Notes under the pieces: model-generated
Seen by the model: the letters and a program-made list of their open reading frames with translations, nothing else
Databases searched by the model: none
Told to the model about the DNA's origin: nothing
Part shown: positions 28,265-40,622 of the stretch, piece by piece
How the letters are laid out: the number at the start of each line of letters is the position of its first letter
Position numbering within the stretch: the stretch's first letter is position 1
Assembly (NCBI GenBank): GCA_022446985.1
Contig: JAKVBD010000011.1
Span: 1-64,000, forward strand
Reading direction: 5' to 3'
Origin: Lentisphaerales bacterium
GTDB lineage: Bacteria; Verrucomicrobiota; Lentisphaeria; Lentisphaerales; Lentisphaeraceae
DNA length: 64,000 nucleotides
Translations under genes and position numbers: made by a program

Positions 28265-28555
28265 ATGGCCATTGAAGTAACAAGAGCCATTCTAAAAGAA
28301 CCAGAATGCCTGGTTATTGATGCGATGACAGTAGGTCTGTTACTTTTCTTAGAAGCCTGGAATACGCAAATACAACAGCTCAAGTATGTTGATTTGAGTC
28401 CTTATGAGTCGGGTTTACTACAGTTCGAAGCGCAGTGCCCAGACCTCTGGTCACGCTTCAGCAGCCCCTCAAGGGATCAGTTAATTAATGAAATGCGCCT
28501 TAAAAAAAATACACTTGCCGCTGGGTCAACGACTTATTTTGAGTGCCGCGATTAA
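28265..28555 (+). CDS. small protein of unknown function following the HEAT-like gene
   Basis: This is a 96-residue protein if started at ATG 28265 (AAGG seven bases upstream); an ATG at 28247 directly after the previous stop would give 102 residues. It has one hydrophobic stretch (LVIDAMTVGLLLFLEAW) and an acidic middle, and ends TYFECRD. No family is recognised. The coupling to the 602-aa gene suggests they work as a pair. Confidence 0.5.
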   Translation: MAIEVTRAILKEPECLVIDAMTVGLLLFLEAWNTQIQQLKYVDLSPYESGLLQFEAQCPDLWSRFSSPSRDQLINEMRLKKNTLAAGSTTYFECRD

Positions 28556-28694
28556 TGAACATCGAAATGTTCAAGTCGTTTGACAAAACTAAGACTCTTC
28601 ACTTAAAACGAAAAATCGAGGTGTTATTTTAAGTTGACTCACTATGGTAAAATATTTTGATTGAAGATCGAAAAGTCGGTGATTTGCTGCTAGG

Positions 28695-29803
28695 TTGATT
28701 TTGACAAAAAGGGATAGTATAAGTCGAGAGAATTTAACGGATACACAACAGTATAAAAACTGGTTGGTGGATCTTAAGCAGCGCCTGCAATTGATGCAGA
28801 TGAAAGCGGCAGTCGCGGTCAATCAACAGTTATTATTATTTTACTGGCAGTTGGGCGCCGACATTGTCGAAAAGCAGCAAAAGACTTCCTGGGGTTCGGG
28901 ATTCTTGCAGCAATTAAGTATTGATCTAATGTCCGATTTCCCGGAAATGAAGGGGTTTTCCTACCGAAATCTCAGAATAGTAAAACAGTGGCATCTCTTT
29001 TATAGCCAACAATTTAATAATTTAGCAACAAGCTGTTGACCAATTTGACGATGCAGAAAACCTTCTGCCAATAGTTCAGCAAATCACCAGTATTCCCTGG
29101 GGCCATAAACTCAAAATTATCAGTAAATGTCAAAGTGTCGAAGAAGAGCTTTTTTATGTTCAGGCAACGATTCGCAATAACTGGAGCCGCAATGTTTTGC
29201 TGCAGCAGATACATAGTAAACTTTACGAACGTGAAGGTCAGGCGGTGAATAATTTTCAAATGACTTTACCCAAGGCACAATCTGATCTTGCCAGGCAGAC
29301 TTTGAAAGACCCTTATGTTTTCGACTTTTTAACGCTCACCGAAGATTTCAAGGAGCGCGAGCTTGAACTTGGTTTGATCGAACATCTGGAGAAATTTTTA
29401 CTTGAGCTGAGACAGGGCTTTGCCTTTGTCGGTCGTCAATATGCATTGACTGTCAGCAAGCAGGAATTTTATCTCGACCTGTTATTTTATAATCTGGAGT
29501 TGCGCTGCTTCATCGTCATTGATTTAAAGAGCGGCGATTTTAAGCCGGAATATGACGGTAAAAATGAATTTTTACTGTGCCGTTGTCGATGATATTTTGA
29601 AGAAAGAGCACGACGCACCAACACTGGGCCTCATTCTCTGTAAGGACAAAAATAAACTGGTGGCAGAGTATGCTTTGCGTGGGGTAAATACTCCCATTGG
29701 CGTCTCGGAGTATGAACTTACTCAGGCCTTAGCGGATGAACTGAAATCCAGTCTACCGAGTATAGCCGACATAGAACGGGAATTTTCAGAAGAGGATTTA
29801 TAA
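28695..29803 (+). pseudogene. DUF1016 (YhcG-like) PDDEXK nuclease, two frameshifts
   Basis: Three frames in turn encode one protein. The first gives the DUF1016 N-domain (FYWQLGADIVEKQQ, FPEMKGFSYRNLRIVKQW). After a shift near 29030 comes QQITSIPWGHKLKII and the nuclease domain (FAFVGRQYALTVSKQEFYLDLLFYN, FIVIDLKSGDFKPEYDGK). A third part starts at a five-A run (29560-29564), where one extra A breaks GKMNFY, and runs through LGLILCKDKNKLVAEYALRG to the stop. DUF1016 proteins often accompany type I restriction loci. The gene is inactive unless the shifts are errors. Confidence 0.85.
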
Positions 29804-31866
29804 GCAATCAAGCTGAACAGAAAAAATCAGAAATTCCGGCTATTGAGTTATTTCAAAAACTCGGTTACAGCTAAAAGCATGGTATAGACTTAAAGCGCAG
29901 CTTCGGCGATGTAGTTCTGGAGGGAGACGTCAAACGGCTTAACTCCTGAATCAGTCCGAAAATGCCAGAGCAGCCGTTAAAAAGTTACTGACCACATTTG
30001 GCTCTTCGCTGATGGAAAGCAACGAAATGCTCTAGTGTTTACTAACGGGCAAGCCGACTCGCAAGGAGTACGATAAAGTCGTTTGTCAGGTAAAGCAGCA
30101 GATTGATGGACGTGAGGAATTCAAGTCTCTCAAGTTTATAGAGTGGGATCCAGAGAAAGCAGACCAAAATGAGTTTATGGCATGTAATCAAGTTCAATTC
30201 AAGGGAGTTCAAAGACCATCTATTCCTGACCTCGTTGTCTTTATAAACGGCATTCCTATGGCAGTTATTGAGTGTAAAGCCCCCAAAGAAAGAGCCCAAA
30301 GTAAAGCTATTGATGATTTACTCTACTATCAAAATAACAGTGAGAAGCTCTTTCACTTTAATCATATTCGTGTTGGTATAGCTCGCAATGCAGCAGCTGT
30401 GTACGAAGCTCAGGAAGTTCACTACTCGGATTATAGAGATGAAGATTTAGGCGTACTTTCAGAATTATTAGCAATTGAGTCGACTAAGCAGGATATTCTC
30501 ATATGGAACCTCTTTCCAAAAAATCGTTTTCTCGACATACTCAAGAACTTTGTTATTTTCGAAAAGTCTAAGGGGAAGACCATTAAGAAATTGCCAAGGT
30601 ATCAACAACTAAGAGCCACAAACAGAACTGTCTCTAAACTTAAAGAGAAAGATGAAGGTGGCGTCATCTGGCATACACAAGGCTCGGGCAAGTCTATTAC
30701 CATGTCTTACATAGCCAGGAAACTTCAGGCTGAAGAAAACGGCTTTGAAAATCCGACAACTCTTATACTGACTGACCGTATAGACCTTGATTCTCAAATC
30801 AGTGACTTGTTCGTCAATACAGGTTTTCAGAACGTTCATAAGGCGAGAGCAGCCAAACATCTTCAAGGCTTACTGAATAATAGTTACGGTGGTATTATCA
30901 CGACAACTGTTCAGAGGTTTATGGAAAGAGAGGAACCTCAAGAGAATACCGAAATCACTCGCAAGAAGAACAGTGAAGGACAGATCGTCCAAACAATTAA
31001 ATTCTTTAACGAAGAGCAAAAAATTCATTCGTGAAGAAGAATCCGTCATCGAAGTCGAAGAGCTATGTGTAAAAGATAACCTTTACGTTCTAGCCGATGA
31101 AGCGCACCGGTCACAGTATGGGCTTTTAGCTGCTTATATGCGCAAGTGTTTACCAAAAGCCAAGTTTATCGCCTTCACTGAAACGCCCATCACCAAAGAA
31201 GAGAAATCAACTTTAGGTGAGTTCTATGGCGGTGAGTACATAGACGTCTACGCCATTAAAGAATCGGTTGCAGACGGGAATACTCTGGAGATTCTCTACA
31301 ATCAGGCTCTCCCGGAACTCTTTCTCGATAAGCCAGGTCTCGATAGCGACTTTGAAGAAACTTATGAGCATGAAGACAAAGAACGCAAGGCTCTCTTAAT
31401 AAGAGCAGTTAGTAAGAAATATAAGTCTTCTTTTGAGAGAATGTGGGTTATAGCTGAGCATATAGTCAAACACTATGTTGGTGGAGCTAAGCAGGAAGGC
31501 CATAAAGCGATGCTGATTTGTACCAATCGCATAACGGCGGTGATGTACAAAAAGATATTTGAAGATCTTAAAAGTGAAGGCATTCACAAGCTCAATACCA
31601 AAGTGATAGTCAGTCTTAGTGGGAAAGGTGATTCTCTAGAAAAACAATGCCCTGATTACCTCGATCTTGTGACCCCGTCAGATAAGATCAAATCTGTTGT
31701 AAAAGAGTTTACTTTGCCATTCCCCGAGCTGGAGAAAGCCTGGTTAACAATAAAACAGGCAAGGCTCAGTACAATGATGATCATATTCTCATTGTCTCTG
31801 ACATGTTGTTAACCGGTTAGGATTGTCCAGTAGCTTCTGTTCTTTATTTAGATAAAAATGAAAGAT
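29803..31866 (+). pseudogene. hsdR: hsdR remnant (type I restriction endonuclease/translocase)
   Basis: Fragments run in the order of HsdR: AEQKKSEIPAIELFQKLGY (N-terminus), a stop-rich stretch, FIEWDPEKADQNEF, SIPDLVVFINGIPMAVIECKAP (the nuclease core, with the E-x-K part), VIWHTQGSGKSITMSY (Walker A) and LILTDRIDLDSQ. After a frameshift near 31015 come LADEAHRSQYG (DEAH box), FIAFTETPI and HILIVSDMLLTG, then a TAG. The C-terminal half is missing. A G-to-E change in the motif III region (FTETPI for FTGTP) also argues for relaxed selection. At least three stops and two shifts make it non-functional. Confidence 0.85.
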
Positions 31867-32049
31867 ATCTATATCGGCGAAGAGGAATCGGTTTATAAGG
31901 TCAAAGAGATAATGAAGGATATCCAACCACACTTTGAAATAGTCAACTTGGAAGGCAAGTCAAGAGAGCACCATCAGAAGACTAAGAAGATTCACAAGCA
32001 TCTTAAAGAGAGGTTCGATGGTATGGCGGATTCGAGGGAAGTTGCTTAA
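31858..32049 (+). pseudogene. unassigned coding fragment between hsdR and ygjP relics
   Basis: A 63-codon open frame, very rich in Lys, Glu and His (EGKSREHHQKTKKIHKHLKERF). It starts where the hsdR similarity stops, so it could be the internal-deletion product of the hsdR 3' half or part of another lost gene. I cannot place it in a family. Confidence 0.3.
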
Positions 32050-32072
32050 GACAATCATAGAGAATAAGAAAA

Positions 32073-32747
32073 ATGACTAGAGTCGTTGACTATGGAATAA
32101 CGAAGATTGCTTACAGAGTAATCGTCAGGAATCTTGAAGACCACTACATCACTGTATCAACTGACGAAAGGGTTGTTTTTACAGGTTATAAAGTTTCTGA
32201 TGAGGAAGCAGATAAGTTGGTTCTCATGCGGGCAAGTTGGATAGTCGATAAGTTGGAGTTGGTCTCAAGAGGTATTGATCAGAATAATGAAGAGACAGTT
32301 ACCGGTAGCTGAATTCACTATCTTGGCAAACGTTACTTTGCGGAAGTCAAAAAAAGCCCTGCTCTCAGAACTCGTGCAGATGTAGCTTTCAAGTACAACC
32401 GTTTCCAGATAATGGCGAGTCCTCACTTAGCTGATCCGCAACAGGCTATAGATGAAGCATTGAGGGCTTTTTATCTGGAGAAAGCCAAAGAGAAATTACC
32501 CAAAAGGTTTCTCTATTGGCAAAATATTACGGGTCTCAAGCCCCTTAAGGTTCACTACCGTCATTTGCAAAAATGTTGGGGCGGCTGTAATGAAGACGAT
32601 GAAATTACCATTAATACTGAAGCTATAAAGCTTTCGAATAAGGTTCTTGATTACATTAACATTCACGAGCTCTGCCACATAGTTAATAAGAACCATTGAA
32701 AAGAGTTTTGGAAGCCGGTGAAAAAGTACCTCCCAGATTATCAGTAA
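32073..32747 (+). pseudogene. YgjP-like (DUF45) metallopeptidase, two nonsense codons
   Basis: One frame of 225 codons holds a whole YgjP-like protein but for two TGA stops at 32310-32312 (where relatives have Arg in GSRI-YLGKRY) and 32697-32699 (inside HELCHIVNKNH-x-KEFW). The zinc motif HELCH is present. Each stop needs only one base change from a sense codon. YgjP/DUF45 metallopeptidases are frequent companions of type I restriction operons. The remarkable conservation outside the stops suggests recent loss. Confidence 0.85.
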
Positions 32748-32785
32748 GTACATGATGAGCTTGGAGCGCTTAAGCCTAAAACTAA

Positions 32786-32814
32786 AAAGCCTCAGAGAAA
32801 ATCTCTGAGGCTTT
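32786..32814 (-). terminator. tRNA-Met terminator
   Basis: A perfect 13-bp inverted repeat (AAAGCCTCAGAGA and its complement, three-base loop). On the minus strand it is followed by TTTTT and lies three bases after the tRNA 3' end. Confidence 0.85.
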
Positions 32815-32816
32815 AG

Positions 32817-32890
32817 TAGTGCAGCAGGGACTTGAACCCCGGACACTCGGATTATGATTCCGATGCTCTAACCAACTGAGCTACTGCACC
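32817..32890 (-). tRNA. tRNA-Met (CAT)
   Basis: The minus strand folds as a tRNA. The acceptor stem is GGTGCAG with CTGCACT, the D-arm is AGCTCAGTTGGTTAGAGC, the anticodon stem is TCGGA/TCCGA with loop ATCATAA (anticodon CAT), and the T-loop is TTCAAGT. The discriminator is A and CCA is not encoded. The first pair is G-T, not the C-A mismatch of initiator tRNA, so it is elongator Met or the CAT-reading tRNA-Ile that is modified to lysidine. The 3' end faces the decayed island. Confidence 0.9.
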
Positions 32891-32989
32891 GTTTTGGTGA
32901 GCCTAATAATAGCTAGACTAAAGTGCTTGTCAACGCATTTTTCGGGAGAAATAAATAGATTTCGTAAAAATTTTTAAATTTTGATTAAT

Positions 32990-33874
32990 CTACCTATCGC
33001 CAATCTTCTTTTTGGCATTTTCGAGGATCTTTTTTTCCTCTTTTGTGAGGCTGGACATACCGCTTTTAGCAATCTTCTCAAGAATTGGATCAACTTTATC
33101 TTTTATATAAGAGTCTACGTCATCTTCAATTGGCTGATTGTCCTCAACTATTGAAAAGTTGCGTTGAATGGTATTTGGCTGAAAAGGTCGGCCTTTGGCT
33201 TCGCCACCCTTGGATTTTGGCTTTGGTTTCAAATACTTTAGTAAATCAAGGTTTTTACCCATTTGATATTGGCTGATAAATATGTAAACAGCTGCACAGC
33301 CACCTAACATTGGTATACCATGTGTCCATGAATTAAAACTTTGAAAGGCTATGAGAGCCACAGTTAAACCAACCAGCATATGACCTGAAAGCGTTAAAGG
33401 CAGAACAAAGAACAATAGTAAAGTGAACTTCTGAGATCCAAGTATAAGACCATAGGCAAGAAATACACTGGAAAGGATACCATCGAAAAAGCCCATGCCA
33501 TTTACCGGCAAGAACAAGGCTAAAAATGAATGACCGAGAATGGAAAAAAACAACAGATTGATAAATCGGTTAGCTCCTAATGAGTTCTCCAGAAAATTAC
33601 CCAGAGAGTAAAAAATATACAGGGATATAGCTACCCATATGAAGCTAACTGTATTGCCAAAGAAAGCAGCAGTAAAAATTCGCCAGATTTCAAAGTTTCT
33701 GACTGCCACTGTGTCGAAAAGCAAGTGTTGGCTTAGTTGACCATTTAGCAGGATATCCATAAGAAAAATACCAACACAGAAAAAGACGATTTTCAGTGTT
33801 ACAGTTTTCTGTAGATTGCCATAGCTACCACTTCCCGGTGGGCCGGACATATATTTACGGTCGTGAATTCCCAT
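32990..33874 (-). CDS. rhomboid-like membrane protein without catalytic serine, DUF6576-type tail
   Basis: This is a 294-residue protein with about six membrane helices between residues 27 and 205. It has the rhomboid WRIFTAAFFG motif near 64 and a His in GHMLVG near 164. At the active-site GxSG position it has GFFDG (128-132), so the nucleophile is missing. The cytoplasmic C-terminus ends DSYIKDKVDPILEKIAKSGMSSLTKEEKKILENA, a short helical module (DUF6576-like) common on rhomboid proteins of Bacteroidota and related bacteria. It probably binds membrane proteins rather than cleaves them. The gene is downstream of gyrA behind a terminator. Confidence 0.7.
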   Translation of the reverse strand: MGIHDRKYMSGPPGSGSYGNLQKTVTLKIVFFCVGIFLMDILLNGQLSQHLLFDTVAVRNFEIWRIFTAAFFGNTVSFIWVAISLYIFYSLGNFLENSLGANRFINLLFFSILGHSFLALFLPVNGMGFFDGILSSVFLAYGLILGSQKFTLLLFFVLPLTLSGHMLVGLTVALIAFQSFNSWTHGIPMLGGCAAVYIFISQYQMGKNLDLLKYLKPKPKSKGGEAKGRPFQPNTIQRNFSIVEDNQPIEDDVDSYIKDKVDPILEKIAKSGMSSLTKEEKKILENAKKKIGDR

Positions 33875-33927
33875 TTACTCTCTCAAGCACTAAATAACTC
33901 TATTATTTAATATGGCAGAAATAACAA

Positions 33928-33960
33928 AGCGAAAAAAGGGCCAAGCGACCCTTTTTCGCT
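33928..33960 (-). terminator. terminator of the gyrBA operon
   Basis: AGCGAAAAAAGGG and CCCTTTTTCGCT form a 12-bp stem with one bulged A. It lies about 25 bp beyond the gyrA stop. Confidence 0.7.
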
Positions 33961-33984
33961 ATTTTGCAAAGTCAGCTAAGTTTT

Positions 33985-36576
33985 TTAGCTTTCTTCACCT
34001 TCATCGTTAGACTCTGAAGACTCTTCGGATGCTTCTGAACTTTCTTCAGCAGTATTTTCGGCACTTGCTTCAGGAGCTTCACCACCCTCAGCATTTTCGC
34101 CATCAGTCTCTTCTGACTCTTCATCTTCGGCGCCTTCAACTTTCATAACTCGAGAAACAGAGATGATGAAATCACCTTTCTTCTTAAGTGAAAGAATCTT
34201 CACACCTTGCGATGCGCGACCAATCGGACGGATAGGATCAGTTTCAATTCTGACCATCTGACCCTGCATAGTTGTCATAATGATCTCATCGCCTTCAACA
34301 ACGCGAAGAGCTTCAACAACTTTGTCGCCTTCTTTAAGTTTAATACTGATGACACCTTTGGCACCACGCTTAGTCAGACGGTAATTCTCAACCGCTGAGC
34401 GCTTACCCATACCCTGGTTGGTGACAACGAGGATATCCATATCCGGTGTTACAACAATCATTGAAACAACCTGGTCCTCTTCTCCTAGGCGGATACCGCG
34501 AACACCGCGGGAAACTCGACCCATAGAGCGAACATCTGTTTCAAGGAAACGACAGGCAATACCACCTTTTGTAGAAAGTAGAACTTCGTTACTACCGTCT
34601 GTAAGTTTCGCTTCGATCAGGTCATCAGCTTCATCAAGAACGATGGCTTTAATCGGTTTCTTACGTAGGTGACGGAATGCTCTAAGCTCAGTCTTCTTAA
34701 CAACACCGTGCTTGGTGGCCATCATAATATAACGGTCTTCAACGTCAAGGTTATCAACGGTAATCATCGCGCGAACTGACTCGCCTTCTTCAAATTCGAG
34801 AAGGTTGACGATGTTCTTACCTTTACCTGTACGGGCACCTTCCGGAATGTCGTAACCTTTAATCCAGTGCATGCGACCTTTATTCGTGAAGAATAGAACG
34901 TAGTCATGAGAACAAGCAGTCATAAGATGCTTAACGAAATCTTCATCTTTAGTACTCATACCCATGACACCTTTACCACCACGAGCCTGGGTGCGATAAG
35001 TACTGGTAGGTACACGCTTGATGTAACCCTGATTTGAAATAGTGATTGTCACCGACTCACGTGGAATTAGGTCTTCCATGTTGATGTCACGGCTACCAGG
35101 ACGAAGTTCACTGCGGCGGGCATCGCCATACTTATCACGCACTTCAATCAATTCTTCACGAACGATTGCAAGACGCAGATCACGGTTTGCCAACAACTCC
35201 TTGAAGTGAGCAATTCTCTTCATCAATTCTTCGTACTCAGACTGTAGATCTTCGATGGCAAGTCCAGTCAGCTGACTAAGACGCATCTCGAGAATAGCTG
35301 AAGTCTGACGGCGAGTTAACTCAAAACGCTCTGCAAGAGCAGTATGAGCGTCATCTTTACTACGTGAATTTCTGATAATTTTGATAACTTCATCGATGTT
35401 ATCTACAGCTTTAAGTAAGCCTTCAACGATGTGAGCTCTCTTCTCGGCTTTATCTAATTCAAACTGAATTCTTCTGGTAATGACTTCCAAACGGTGGTCA
35501 AGATAAGCCTGAAGAAGCTGCTTGAGGTTCATCGTACGCGGCTGATTCTGGTGAACTACCAGGAACTGACAACCATAGCTGGTCGCAAGCTGCGTGTGCT
35601 TATAAAGCTGGTTAAGCACGACTGTTCCCATAGCACCACGCTTGATTCCAACAACAACGCGGATACCAACACGGTCAGATGATTCATCATTTAGAGAGTT
35701 AATGCCAGTGATAACTTTGTTGTTCACCAACTCAGCGATCTTCTTAACCATATTTTCCTTATTCACAGCATAAGGAATTTCTGTGATTACGATCTGCTCT
35801 GAGTTTTCATCGCCTTCGATTTCTGCTTTACCACGACAGTAAACTGAACCGCGGCCAGTTTCATAAAGCCTGCGGATACCAGCAAGACCAACGATAGTAC
35901 CACCAGTTGGGAAATCCGGTCCCGGTAGATGCTCCATCATCTCTGTAACCGTGATAGTCGGCTTATCAAGCAAAGAAACAGTAGCACTTAAAATTTCAGT
36001 CAGGTTATGCGGTGGAATGGACGTTGCCATACCAACACCGATACCTGTTGTACCATTAACAAGCAGGTTAGGAAAACGCGCTGGAAGAACGCATGGCTCC
36101 ATTTCCTTCTCGTCGAAGTTTGGACGCATATCGACAGTTTTCTTGTCGAGGTCTGCAAGCATCTCTTCAGCAAGACGCTCCATACGACATTCTGTATATC
36201 GATAAGCGGCCGGTGGGTCACCGTCGATTGAACCGAAGTTACCCTGACCATCGATAAGGGTGTAGCGCATGGAGAAATCCTGCGCCATACGAACCATAGT
36301 ATCGTAGACAGAGGAGTCACCGTGCGGGTGGTATTTACCGATAACGTCACCGACTACACGGGCACACTTTGTATAAGAGCTGCCTTTCGTCTGACCATTT
36401 TGACGCATAGAAAAAAGTACGCGACGCATACCCGGTTTTAATCCGTCACGAACGTCAGGAATAGCACGGCCAACGTTAACGGATAGTGAATACTTAAGAT
36501 ACGCTTCGTGAAGAAGGTCCTCAATTCCTCGAGGCCTTGGATCTGTGTAATTCTGATTGTTATTATCATCACTCAT
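33985..36576 (-). CDS. gyrA: DNA gyrase subunit A
   Basis: The 863-residue protein covers the whole family length. The catalytic Tyr is Y127 in AAYRYTECRM, and the quinolone-resistance region reads YHPHGDSSVYDT (Ser at the position of E. coli S83). The C-terminal beta-pinwheel has QARGGKGVMG in place of the GyrA-box. The last ~55 residues are a very acidic tail of Glu, Ser and Asp. It cleaves and re-seals DNA in the GyrA2-GyrB2 enzyme to introduce negative supercoils. It lies 18 bp after gyrB in one operon and ends before a terminator. Confidence 0.97.
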   Translation of the reverse strand: MSDDNNNQNYTDPRPRGIEDLLHEAYLKYSLSVNVGRAIPDVRDGLKPGMRRVLFSMRQNGQTKGSSYTKCARVVGDVIGKYHPHGDSSVYDTMVRMAQDFSMRYTLIDGQGNFGSIDGDPPAAYRYTECRMERLAEEMLADLDKKTVDMRPNFDEKEMEPCVLPARFPNLLVNGTTGIGVGMATSIPPHNLTEILSATVSLLDKPTITVTEMMEHLPGPDFPTGGTIVGLAGIRRLYETGRGSVYCRGKAEIEGDENSEQIVITEIPYAVNKENMVKKIAELVNNKVITGINSLNDESSDRVGIRVVVGIKRGAMGTVVLNQLYKHTQLATSYGCQFLVVHQNQPRTMNLKQLLQAYLDHRLEVITRRIQFELDKAEKRAHIVEGLLKAVDNIDEVIKIIRNSRSKDDAHTALAERFELTRRQTSAILEMRLSQLTGLAIEDLQSEYEELMKRIAHFKELLANRDLRLAIVREELIEVRDKYGDARRSELRPGSRDINMEDLIPRESVTITISNQGYIKRVPTSTYRTQARGGKGVMGMSTKDEDFVKHLMTACSHDYVLFFTNKGRMHWIKGYDIPEGARTGKGKNIVNLLEFEEGESVRAMITVDNLDVEDRYIMMATKHGVVKKTELRAFRHLRKKPIKAIVLDEADDLIEAKLTDGSNEVLLSTKGGIACRFLETDVRSMGRVSRGVRGIRLGEEDQVVSMIVVTPDMDILVVTNQGMGKRSAVENYRLTKRGAKGVISIKLKEGDKVVEALRVVEGDEIIMTTMQGQMVRIETDPIRPIGRASQGVKILSLKKKGDFIISVSRVMKVEGAEDEESEETDGENAEGGEAPEASAENTAEESSEASEESSESNDEGEES

Positions 36577-36594
36577 AATTTATTGCCTTGAAGA

Positions 36595-39192
<2,598 letters not shown>

Positions 39193-39244
39193 TTAGACCG
39201 AGATTTTCGAGATAGAAATAGACCGGTCACTTTAACTTACTCTG

Positions 39245-39273
39245 ACTATAGCAGTCCGACACCCTTTCTTCAA
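39245..39273 (-). promoter_or_regulatory. gyrBA promoter
   Basis: On the minus strand TTGAAG, a 17-bp spacer and TATAGT. The leader to the gyrB start would be about 80 nt. The 304-bp gap around it (39157-39460) holds no other feature that I can see. Confidence 0.7.
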
Positions 39274-39460
39274 AGAAATAGAGCTGCGCCAAAGGTCTAA
39301 AAATGGATTTTTTTGAGGAAAAATAGCGTTTAAATGGCCAAATAAGCCACTTTAAGGGCTTTTTTGAAATTTTACTGACTTATGAGGGAGTTTTAAATTA
39401 GGATTCTAAAAAGGCTATTTGCGGGATTTAAAATTTTCAGACTATGTCAAGTAAGGATTA

Positions 39461-40370
39461 CTAAAAAATCACTTTCTTCTTAGGAAAAGCGACCTGATCT
39501 ATAAAGAGCTTACATACCTCTGCATCAGATAGCTGTTTAATATGAATTCTAAAATAATCTATGGCACCTACATTGTGTCTCTCACCGCTTTTACCACCAC
39601 CAAGCAGAAACTGCCTTACGTCCTTAAGCTTCAGTTCTTTTCTATTGACCGAATGCCACAATTTACCATTAAAATAGACCTTAATGATACCTTCCGAAGC
39701 GTTATGTGTGATAACCCAATGGCGCCAAGCCCCGACACATGCTCCTATATTGATTGTTTTTTACCTACCATGCCACTTGACTGAACCACCAATTTAAAAT
39801 CATTGGTACCAAAAGTTTTAGGAAGCATAAATCCAATAAGTCTGTCTTCACCTGAATCTTCAGCTCTAATTTAGATGTTTTATTATGGAATTTTAACCGC
39901 ATTACCAAACTGCCACAAAGAAAATGATACCTCTTTGTCTAGCTTCTCAAATACTTCCGGTGGAATTTCAGCATGAGCTTTGTCATCAACTAAAAGGGCC
40001 TTGTCAATTACTCTTGGGACAGTAGTTTCATTTGTTGTGCCGTGAAAACCATTTCCTGAAAAGTCCTTGATAATCCCATCTGTAACTTCATTGAACTTCC
40101 AGCAACCAATCAAACCTCTGGCTTACGGATTTTTGAGGATTCGATAGAAAGGCTCATATTTGCAGTCTTGGTATCCTGAATGTACTGCAGATAAAATGGG
40201 ACGTATTCCTTTTTAAAATCAAACTCTTTGCTTGCCCTTTTTTGCCCTGATGAAGTTACCGATGCAGCAAACTTTCCATCTACATAGAGCAAAAGTTCAT
40301 GATCCCCTGTTAGATGAAATACATATTTATCATCTGTTGGTACTTTAAGGTAACCATTATATATCAAGCT
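39461..40370 (-). pseudogene. decayed PA14 and LamG-like region of a kinase-type gene
   Basis: Reading on the minus strand, the first piece is PA14-like (GYLKVPTDDKYVFHLTGDHELLLYVDGK). After a break there is a LamG start (IGCWKFNEVTDGIIKDFSGNGFHGT), another break, and a LamG end (WRHWVITHNASEGIIKVYFNGK, then GAIDYFRIHIKQLSDAEVCKLF). Several frame changes and stops separate them. PA14-LamG combinations bind carbohydrates and sit outside the cell on kinases and lipoproteins in this phylum. It probably was the 3' part of the broken kinase at 40623-42107, split by the IS30 fragment. Confidence 0.65.
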
Positions 40371-40374
40371 ATAA

Positions 40375-40622
40375 TGCTTTTTTGCTAAACCCTATTACTC
40401 CTGGGAACGGGGACAGAATGAGAATGCCAATGGATTGTTACGGCAATATTTCCCAAAGAATATGAGCCTAAACAAGGTTAGTAAAAAGAAGTGGTAATTG
40501 CCGTACATAAACTTAACAGTAGACCAAGAAAAGGCTTAGGATTTAAAACACCATACGAAGCATTCCAAAAATTAACTGGAATTGAATTAAGTAAAGGAAT
40601 AGGTGTTGCACTTACAAGTTGA
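40375..40622 (+). mobile_element. IS30-family transposase 3' fragment
   Basis: From 40381 the plus strand reads FAKPYYSWERGQNENANGLLRQYFPK, the strongly conserved C-terminal block of IS30 transposases. A frame change near 40485 gives VVIAVHKLNSRPRKGLGFKTPYEAF and a stop at 40620-40622. Only the last ~80 codons remain, in the orientation opposite to the surrounding kinase relic. No inverted repeats or target duplication were recognised. Confidence 0.85.

Noticed and set aside
32817-32890. Initiator tRNA-fMet
   Set aside because: The first acceptor pair is G-T, not the unpaired C-A of initiator tRNA, and the anticodon stem lacks the three G-C pairs.
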